Positions 1 through 5,029 of a DNA stretch of 6,064 bases are shown piece by piece. A program made the position numbers and the translations under genes. The stretch's first letter is position 1. Each line of letters begins with the position of its first letter. Source of the stretch: Rubrivivax sp. (GTDB taxonomy: Bacteria; Pseudomonadota; Gammaproteobacteria; Burkholderiales; Burkholderiaceae); contig SEEY01000262.1 in the NCBI GenBank assembly GCA_004211235.1, positions 1-6,064 on the forward strand, given 5' to 3'. The notes under the pieces were generated by a model. That model was given only the letters and a program-made list of their open reading frames with translations. It searched no databases and was not told the origin of the DNA.

Positions 1-62
1 CACCAACGGCATCACCCAGGCGCCGTGCCGGCCTGACCGGCCGCCTGGCAAACCGGCGTGAG
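1..62 (+). other. left edge: possible 3' tail of an upstream gene
   Basis: Too short to identify. In the frame beginning at base 2 there are 19 codons ending in TGA at 59-61, with G or C in about 16 of 19 third positions, like the real genes here. This suggests the end of an upstream gene almost touching the ATG at 63. The competing reading is that the next gene begins further upstream: its own frame is open back to base 3, with no ATG, GTG or TTG in view. That stretch encodes an Arg-rich segment that would suit the cytoplasmic side of a first membrane helix. Third-position composition is poorer in that frame, so I favour the upstream-gene reading weakly. No product can be named. Confidence 0.3.
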
Positions 63-2732
63 ATGGCCTGCTTCGCGCTGCTGGCGGGCCTTGCGGCACC
101 GCTGCTGGGCGGCCTTCTGGCCACGGGCGCCATGTTGGCAGCGGGCCTGGCAACGCGCACCGCCGTCGCCGCCGGGCTGGCGCTCGCGGGCTGCTGGGCA
201 CTGGCGCTGCTGAGCACGGGCACCGCGCTGCAGGCCGGCGCGCAGCGCCCCCGCCGCAGTGGCCGCTGGACCGGCCCGGCCCTGGCCTGCGCCGCCCTGG
301 CCAGCCAGGCGGCACTCGGGTGGCTGGCGCAGTCGGGCGTGCTCGTGCTCGTTCCCCACGTGCTGTTGTGTCTGCATGCGCTGCAGGCCTCGCCGCGCAA
401 CAACGCGCGCCTGGGCACCGCCCTGCTTGCCATCTGGGCCCTGGGGGCCATGGCCGGGCTGCCGGCCTACGGTGTCTACGGCGCATATGCCGCCTGGGCC
501 GCCTTTGCCGTCGGGGCGCTGCTGGCCGTGCTGCCGCTGGCGATCATCGTGTTGAGCCAGCATCAGATCCGCGATCGCGACGGCTGGCGCGGCGCGCTGG
601 ATGCCCAGGGCCTGGCACTGGCGGAGTGGCGCCTTCCCGAGGGCCGGCGGCACGCCTCGGCGCGCTGGCTGGCGCTGACGACCCCGGCCGACCCCGGCTC
701 CAAAGCCGGCAGCGCGCCGCTGGACTGGATCCGCGCCGCCCACCCGCGTGACCGGGAGCCGGTGCGTCGTTCACTGCGCGAGCTGCTGCACACGGCCGGC
801 GAAGACCGCATCGGCCTGACGCTGCGCCTGGCCGCTGACGGCGGCGATTGGCGCTGGCACGAACTGCAGGCCCACGTGCCCCAGCGCGACCGCCGCGGCC
901 GGGCGCGCAACCTCATCATGACGCTCGCCGACGTCAGCTGGCGCCACATGGCCGAGGAGCGCGAGCGGATGTCCGCCACGCTCTTCCAGCAGGCGGCTGA
1001 AGGGCTGGCCGTGGTGGACCTGCAGTGGCGCATCGTCGAGGTCAATCCGGCCTGCTGCGATCTGCTGCACGCATCACGCGAATCCCTGATGGGCCGGCCC
1101 GCCGCGCCATTGAGCCTGGCCAATCTGCAGCGCAGCGGGCACGACCCGGCCGCCATGCAGGCGCGCCTAAATTCGGGCGAGAGCTGGAGCGGCCAACTGC
1201 AGGCCGAACTGGACGACGGCGGGCGTCACGTCTTCGCCGCGCGCCTCAGCCCCGTTCCGGAAGCCGATGGCGCCAAGCCGCGCTGGCGGCTGCTGAGCCT
1301 GACCGACCTCGGCGAGACGCTGCGCCAGCAGGAGCTGCTGCGCCGCAGCCTGCGCTATGACGTGGCCACGGGCCTGCCCAACCGCGACGAATTCATGCGC
1401 CTGCTGCCGCACGCCATGTCGGCCGCCAACCGCGACGGCTTCAAGCTGGTCATCGGCGTGATCGACCTGGACGACTTCGGCCACGTCAACGCCGAACACG
1501 GCCAACTGGTCGCCGACGCCGTGCTGCTGCAGCTCAGCGCCCGGCTGCAGGCCACGCTGCGCGGCGCACGCGGGGCCTGGCCCGACACCGCCGACCAGCT
1601 CGCACGCCTGCATGGCGACGAGTTCGCCGTGCTGCTGCGGGTGCAGACGCCCGAGGAAGCCCAGCGCGCCGTCGACCGGCTGCTGGGCCTGTTGTCCACG
1701 CCGGTCGCCATCCGCGAGAGCCGCATCGGCGACGGCCTCGCGCTCGAGATCGGCGCCAGCATGGGCGCCACGCTGTATCCCCTGGACGACGCCGATCCGG
1801 AGACGCTGCTTCGCCACGCCGGCCACGCCCTCTACCGCGCCAAGCACGCCGGCCGCGGCCGGGTGCAGTTCCACGATCCGATGCTGGACCAGCGCGACGA
1901 GGCCGGCCTGATCGCACTGGCTCGCCTGCAGAAGGCGCTGGACAGCGACGAGCTGCTGCTGCACTACCAGCCGCAGATCGACCTGCGCACCGGTCAGGTC
2001 ATGGGCGTCGAGGCCTTGCTGCGGTGGCAGCACCCCGAGCGCGGCCTGCTGACGCCGGCTCACTTCCTGCCCCTGAGCGAGACGACGGGCCTGGCCATCC
2101 AGATCGGCGACTGGGTGATCGAACGCGCACTGGCGCAGATGGCGGCCTGGACGCGCGCTGGCCTCAATGACGGCCGCGGTCTGCCGGTCAGCGTCAACGT
2201 GGGTGCCCGCCAGCTGAGGCGCCCCGATTTCCCCCAGCGCCTGCAGGAGCTCATCCAGCGGCAGCCGCCCGAGGTGGCCCATCTGCTGCATCTGGACGTG
2301 CTGGAGTCCGACGCGCTGGCCGAGACGGCCGCCACCCAGGCCCTCATCCAGCGTTGCGTGGCTCTGGGCATCGGCATCGCGCTGGATGACTTCGGCGCCG
2401 GGTATTCCAAGCTGTCGTCGCTGAAGCGGCTCTCGGTCGACACGCTCAAGCTGGACCGCGGCTATGTGCAGGGCATGCTGGGCGACGCGCAGGACCTGTC
2501 CCTGGTGGAAGGCGTCATCGGCCTGGCCCGCAACATCGGCTGCAATGTGCTGGCAAAGGGCGTCGAGAGCCGCGCCCACGCCCGCGAGCTGCTGCGGCTG
2601 GGCTGCCGCCTCGGCCAGGGCAACGGCATCGCCGCCGCCATGCACCCGATGGCACTGACCGGCTGGATGGAAACCTTCGCCAAAGGCGACTGGGCAAGCC
2701 AGGCGCGGGCGGCCGCGCCGCTGAATCCTTAA
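63..2732 (+). CDS. membrane PAS-PAS-GGDEF-EAL signalling protein, probably catalytically degenerate
   Basis: A composite c-di-GMP-type protein of 889 residues. Residues 1-165 are strongly hydrophobic, with about five or six membrane helices ending near LPLAIIVL. A PAS-like domain (about 175-295, with HPRDRE and WRWHE) and a second PAS (about 303-418) follow. The GGDEF domain (about 425-605) keeps D468, D470, N476, D485, K594 and R598, but the signature is HGDEF (517-521). The usual Lys after DxDxF is G473, and the inhibitory-site Arg (RxxD) is D508. The EAL domain (about 616-870) keeps E650, N712, E748, D775, D776, K796 and Q852. The metal-ligand Glu (RocR E265) is D745, and the catalytic Glu of EGVET (RocR E352) is K832. 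The family makes or breaks c-di-GMP. Here I infer impaired catalysis and perhaps a sensing or binding role. Start: ATG 63 is the only in-frame ATG/GTG/TTG candidate in view at the 5' end, but its ribosome binding site is weak and the frame is open upstream, so the true start may lie outside. It ends 9 bases before dnaG, in the same frame. Confidence 0.9.
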   Translation: MACFALLAGLAAPLLGGLLATGAMLAAGLATRTAVAAGLALAGCWALALLSTGTALQAGAQRPRRSGRWTGPALACAALASQAALGWLAQSGVLVLVPHVLLCLHALQASPRNNARLGTALLAIWALGAMAGLPAYGVYGAYAAWAAFAVGALLAVLPLAIIVLSQHQIRDRDGWRGALDAQGLALAEWRLPEGRRHASARWLALTTPADPGSKAGSAPLDWIRAAHPRDREPVRRSLRELLHTAGEDRIGLTLRLAADGGDWRWHELQAHVPQRDRRGRARNLIMTLADVSWRHMAEERERMSATLFQQAAEGLAVVDLQWRIVEVNPACCDLLHASRESLMGRPAAPLSLANLQRSGHDPAAMQARLNSGESWSGQLQAELDDGGRHVFAARLSPVPEADGAKPRWRLLSLTDLGETLRQQELLRRSLRYDVATGLPNRDEFMRLLPHAMSAANRDGFKLVIGVIDLDDFGHVNAEHGQLVADAVLLQLSARLQATLRGARGAWPDTADQLARLHGDEFAVLLRVQTPEEAQRAVDRLLGLLSTPVAIRESRIGDGLALEIGASMGATLYPLDDADPETLLRHAGHALYRAKHAGRGRVQFHDPMLDQRDEAGLIALARLQKALDSDELLLHYQPQIDLRTGQVMGVEALLRWQHPERGLLTPAHFLPLSETTGLAIQIGDWVIERALAQMAAWTRAGLNDGRGLPVSVNVGARQLRRPDFPQRLQELIQRQPPEVAHLLHLDVLESDALAETAATQALIQRCVALGIGIALDDFGAGYSKLSSLKRLSVDTLKLDRGYVQGMLGDAQDLSLVEGVIGLARNIGCNVLAKGVESRAHARELLRLGCRLGQGNGIAAAMHPMALTGWMETFAKGDWASQARAAAPLNP

Positions 2733-2744
2733 ACTCACGGGGTG
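2733..2744 (+). promoter_or_regulatory. dnaG translation start region, GTG with poor Shine-Dalgarno
   Basis: The TAA at 2730-2732 closes the signalling gene, and GTG at 2742 is the first possible start after it in the same frame. The nine intervening bases contain only a CGGGG run abutting the GTG, too close to act as a normal ribosome binding site. The GTG is supported by the protein, which begins MIPQGFIQDLLARVD as remembered DnaG homologues do. Inference: primase translation depends on ribosomes finishing the upstream gene, consistent with the low DnaG levels known from other bacteria. Confidence 0.55.
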
Positions 2745-4691
2745 ATTCCCCAAGGCTTCATCCAGGATCTGCTGGCCCGCGTCGACGTCGTCGAGGTGGT
2801 CGGCCGCCATGTCGAACTGAAGAAGGCCGGCATCAACCACAAGGGCCTGTGCCCTTTCCACGGCGAAAAATCGCCCAGCTTCATCGTCAGCCCGAGCCGC
2901 CAGACCTATCACTGCTTCGGCTGCGGCGTGCACGGCAATGCCATCGGCTTCCTGATGGAGCACACGGCCGCCACCTTCGTCGAGGCGGTGGAAGACCTGG
3001 CCCAGCAGGTCGGCATGGTGGTGCCCCAGGATGAACGCAGCCCCGAGCAGCGGGAGCGCGCCAAGGCCGAGAGGGACAGGCAGCAGAGCCTCACCGACGT
3101 GCTCGCGCGTGCCGCCGATTTCTACAAGGCGCAGTTGCGCAAGTCGCCGCGCGCCGTCACCTACCTGAAGGGCCGCGGCCTCACGGGCCAGATCGCCGCG
3201 CAGTTCGGGCTGGGCTACTCACCCGAAGGCTGGCGCTCGCTGGCCAGTGGCTTCCCGGCCTATGACGACCCGCAGCTGGTTGAATCCGGCCTCGTCATCA
3301 CGCCCGACGCCGAGGACGCGAAACGGGGGCCGAGCGCCGGGCCGCCCCAAGCCGGCCCGCATCCCCTTGGGGGATCGGCCGACGTACCCGGCGGCCGAGG
3401 GGCGAAAAGATATGACCGCTTCCGCGACCGGATCATGTTCCCGATCCGCAACGTGCAGGGCGAGGTCATCGGCTTCGGCGGCCGCGTGCTGGACAAGGGC
3501 GAGCCCAAATATCTGAACTCGCCCGAGACGCCGGTCTTCAGCAAGGGCCGCGAGCTCTACGGTCTGTACGAGGCACGCACCGGCCTGCGACAGCGCGGCT
3601 ATGCGCTGGTTGTCGAGGGCTATATGGACGTCGTGGCGCTGGCCCAGCACGGCTTCGGCAACGCGGTGGCGACGCTGGGCACGGCCTGCACGGCCGAGCA
3701 TGTTCACAAGCTGTTCCGCTTCACCGAGTCGGTGGTCTTCAGCTTCGATGGCGACGCCGCCGGCCGTCGCGCCGCCGTGCGCGCGCTCGAGGCCGCGCTG
3801 CCCCACGCGACCGAGACGCGCACGGTCAAGTTCCTGTTCCTGCCGACCGAGCACGACCCGGACTCCTACGTGCGCGACCTCGGCGCTGAAGCCTTCGAAC
3901 GCTGCGTGGAGGGCGCCGTGCCGCTGTCACGCCAGCTCAGCACCGTGGCCGCCGACGGCTGCGACCTCGGCACGCCCGAAGGCCGCGCCCGCATGCTCAA
4001 GCAGGCTCACCCGCTGTGGAACCTGCTGCCCGACAGCCTGCTGCGTCGCCAGTTGCTTGGCGAGCTGGCACGGCAGGGGCAGCTGCCGGAGACCGAGCTG
4101 CAGGCGATGTGGACGGGTGAGGCGGCTGTCCAGACGGCCGCTTCGCCCGCCTCGGCGCCGGCGGCCGAGAAGCCGCGCTGGCAGCCCAAGGGCGAATGGA
4201 AGCCCAAAGGCGACTGGAAGGGCAAGCGCCGCGAAGAACCACCCCGCCCCGCCGGCCCGCGCGCAACGCCCACCAACCATGCGGACAGCGCGACCCGACT
4301 GCTGCTGCTTCACAGCGAGCTGTGGGACACGCTGGCCGACGAGGATCGTGCGCTGCTGCATGAATTGCCGGGCACGCAGGGTCAGCTCATCCAGTGGCTG
4401 GAGCGGTATCTGCTCAACCATGGGGCGAGTCCATGGGCAATCATCGAGGCGGCCTTGCGCGCGGATGGACTCGACGGCAGCGCCGCCAAGCTTTCGCGGC
4501 CGACCCAGGAACTGGGCGTCGAAGAACAGAACCCTGCCGGGGACCTGGCGATCGCAGTCGACGCGCTGCGCCTGCTTCGCCAGGGCACGCAGGCCTCGGC
4601 CTCGAGCGGCAGCGTCACCGATGAAGACCGTCGGCAGGCGTTGGAACTGATGGCGCAATTGCGCGCCAGACACGGCGTTTCGCCCGGATAA
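2742..4691 (+). CDS. dnaG: DNA primase
   Basis: Synthesises the short RNA primers for leading-strand start and Okazaki fragments, recruited by the DnaB helicase at the fork. 649 residues, against 581 in E. coli. The N-terminal CHC2 zinc-binding domain (about 1-100) has C37, H40, C58 and C61. The RNA polymerase core (about 105-460) holds the RYDRFRDR basic motif (223-230) and the FGGRVL and PKYLNSPET motifs. Its TOPRIM fold has E292 in VVEGYMDVVAL, D336 and D338 in FDGDAAG, and D372 and D374 in DPDSYV, matching E. coli E265, D309, D311, D345 and D347 at a constant offset of 27. A low-complexity linker (461-512) carries Trp-Pro-Lys-Gly repeats. The C-terminal helicase-binding domain spans about 513-649. 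Odd: an 84-bp in-frame insertion adds 28 residues (about 195-222) just before RYDRFRDR. All catalytic residues are intact, so the protein is expected to work. It lies 9 bases after the GGDEF-EAL gene and upstream of rpoD, the conserved dnaG-rpoD order. Confidence 0.97.
   Translation: MIPQGFIQDLLARVDVVEVVGRHVELKKAGINHKGLCPFHGEKSPSFIVSPSRQTYHCFGCGVHGNAIGFLMEHTAATFVEAVEDLAQQVGMVVPQDERSPEQRERAKAERDRQQSLTDVLARAADFYKAQLRKSPRAVTYLKGRGLTGQIAAQFGLGYSPEGWRSLASGFPAYDDPQLVESGLVITPDAEDAKRGPSAGPPQAGPHPLGGSADVPGGRGAKRYDRFRDRIMFPIRNVQGEVIGFGGRVLDKGEPKYLNSPETPVFSKGRELYGLYEARTGLRQRGYALVVEGYMDVVALAQHGFGNAVATLGTACTAEHVHKLFRFTESVVFSFDGDAAGRRAAVRALEAALPHATETRTVKFLFLPTEHDPDSYVRDLGAEAFERCVEGAVPLSRQLSTVAADGCDLGTPEGRARMLKQAHPLWNLLPDSLLRRQLLGELARQGQLPETELQAMWTGEAAVQTAASPASAPAAEKPRWQPKGEWKPKGDWKGKRREEPPRPAGPRATPTNHADSATRLLLLHSELWDTLADEDRALLHELPGTQGQLIQWLERYLLNHGASPWAIIEAALRADGLDGSAAKLSRPTQELGVEEQNPAGDLAIAVDALRLLRQGTQASASSGSVTDEDRRQALELMAQLRARHGVSPG
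3318..3407. mobile_element. 84-bp palindromic element inserted in frame in dnaG, with 6-bp flanking direct repeat
   Basis: GCGAAA occurs at 3318-3323 and again at 3402-3407, exactly 84 bp (28 codons) apart. Removing one repeat unit and the DNA between joins the reading frame as EDAKRYDRF, the form expected in DnaG homologues. The insert encodes a Gly/Pro/Ala-rich stretch unlike the rest of the protein. Its DNA holds a hairpin ATCCCC-TTG-GGGGAT (3361-3375). An inverted repeat CGCCGGG/CCCGGCG (3335-3341 and 3387-3393) overlaps an alternative pairing GGCCGCC/GGCGGCC (3340-3346 and 3390-3396). GGCCGA occurs three times (3328, 3377, 3393). Codons such as GTA, CTT, CAA, GGA, CGA and AGA cluster in or beside it, unlike the surrounding gene. 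It encodes no transposase, so any mobility would be supplied in trans. Exact ends are uncertain by a few bases. A non-mobile lineage-specific loop expansion is the alternative. Confidence 0.65.
4179..4226 (+). repeat. short tandem repeat in dnaG linker (WxPKGx hexads)
   Basis: Two 18-bp units (4179-4196 and 4197-4214) and a shorter degenerate third (from 4215) encode WQPKGE, WKPKGD and WKGK, followed by RREEP. The repeat lies in the linker between the polymerase core and the helicase-binding domain. It makes the linker strongly basic and rich in Trp, which could touch single-stranded DNA. That role is inference only. Confidence 0.7.
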
Positions 4692-4702
4692 CGGCCGACC
4701 AG

Positions 4703-4731
4703 TTGAACTGGCAATAAATTTCGCAGATAAT
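4703..4731 (+). promoter_or_regulatory. sigma70-type promoter for rpoD
   Basis: TTGAAC (4703-4708; 4 of 6 to TTGACA) and GATAAT (4726-4731; 5 of 6 to TATAAT) are separated by exactly 17 bp. They lie in an AT-rich island that stands out from the GC-rich surroundings and begins 12 bases after the dnaG stop. Transcription would start near 4737-4739. No terminator separates it from dnaG, so rpoD should also be reached by read-through. Because the housekeeping sigma factor itself reads this kind of promoter, rpoD would be autoregulated in the broad sense. Confidence 0.75.
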
Positions 4732-4784
4732 CTTTCGTTTTCCGCGCGCGTCAACAAGAGTGACGGCAGAGAGATGCCGGACCC

Positions 4785-4829
4785 GGCCACCCAGCGACAC
4801 TGGGCAACCCGTACAGGGTTTTGATGGCC
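4785..4829 (+). promoter_or_regulatory. potential three-way-junction RNA fold in rpoD leader
   Basis: Three perfect 5-bp stems nest without conflict. GGCCA (4785-4789) pairs with TGGCC (4825-4829) and encloses two adjacent hairpins. These are CCCAG/CTGGG (4790-4794 and 4800-4804, loop CGACA) and AACCC/GGGTT (4806-4810 and 4816-4820, loop GTACA). Both loops are 5 nt and end in ACA. Only one base separates the hairpins, and TTGA joins the second to the closing stem. The second hairpin is followed by too few T residues for a confident terminator. Confidence 0.4.
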
Positions 4830-4927
4830 ACCCTATCCGCCAGCTCTGCATACCAAACGATCACGCCAGCTTGTTCGCGCCACGCCTGGGTCCCTCATTC
4901 GAGTTTCGGGTGATACCTGGCGATGAA

Positions 4928-4984
4928 AGCCACCGCCCCCTGCCCCGCCGGTCTGACGCCGAGCCCGGGCCGGCCGCGGTGGCT
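4928..4984 (+). promoter_or_regulatory. 57-nt stem-loop upstream of rpoD
   Basis: AGCCACCGC (4928-4936) is perfectly complementary to GCGGTGGCT (4976-4984). Inside it, 4947-4955 can pair with 4966-4974 (nine pairs, two of them G-U), giving an extended hairpin with an asymmetric internal loop (ten bases on the left, one on the right). It ends 45 bases before the rpoD ATG. No T-run follows, so it is not a typical terminator. A role in mRNA stability or in shaping access to the ribosome binding site is possible. Confidence 0.4.
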
Positions 4985-5018
4985 GCTGCATTTCTGAATT
5001 GACCCGCGCAAACCCCTC

Positions 5019-5024
5019 GAAGGA
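5019..5024 (+). promoter_or_regulatory. rpoD ribosome binding site
   Basis: GAAGGA lies five bases before the ATG at 5030, the clearest Shine-Dalgarno in the window. It contrasts with the weak sites of the two upstream genes and supports this start for rpoD. Confidence 0.75.
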
Positions 5025-5029
5025 CCTGC

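Larger units (their letters stand above)
4738..5029 (+). promoter_or_regulatory. long 5' leader of rpoD
   Basis: About 290 nt lie between the predicted transcription start and the rpoD ATG, with no supported gene. It contains a possible three-way junction (4785-4829) and a long stem-loop (4928-4984). Three very short ORFs are present (4774-4824, 4824-4913 and 4923-4997), the first two overlapping as TGATG. An 80-codon GTG-started reading (4760-5002) has no recognisable content and a codon pattern unlike the neighbouring genes. I recognise no known riboswitch class. The length and structure suggest post-transcriptional control, but this is inference. Confidence 0.45.

Noticed and set aside
694..709. 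CCGGCT-CCAA-AGCCGG inverted repeat in the signalling gene
   Set aside because: A 6-bp repeat within a coding loop of a GC-rich gene is expected by chance, and no flanking duplication or frame evidence suggests an insertion.
1167..2963. 598-codon open frame on the minus strand
   Set aside because: It is antisense to the EAL gene and the dnaG start, is rich in Gln, Ala, His and Val in the way GC-rich shadows are, and shows no recognisable domain.
4806..4823. AACCC/GGGTT hairpin followed by TTTT as an intrinsic terminator
   Set aside because: The stem is only five pairs and the T-run partly belongs to the stem. It lies downstream of the rpoD promoter and would block rpoD.
4760..5002. 80-codon GTG-started ORF between dnaG and rpoD
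   Set aside because: No recognisable protein features, mixed codon use, no clear ribosome binding site, and it overlaps the structured leader.
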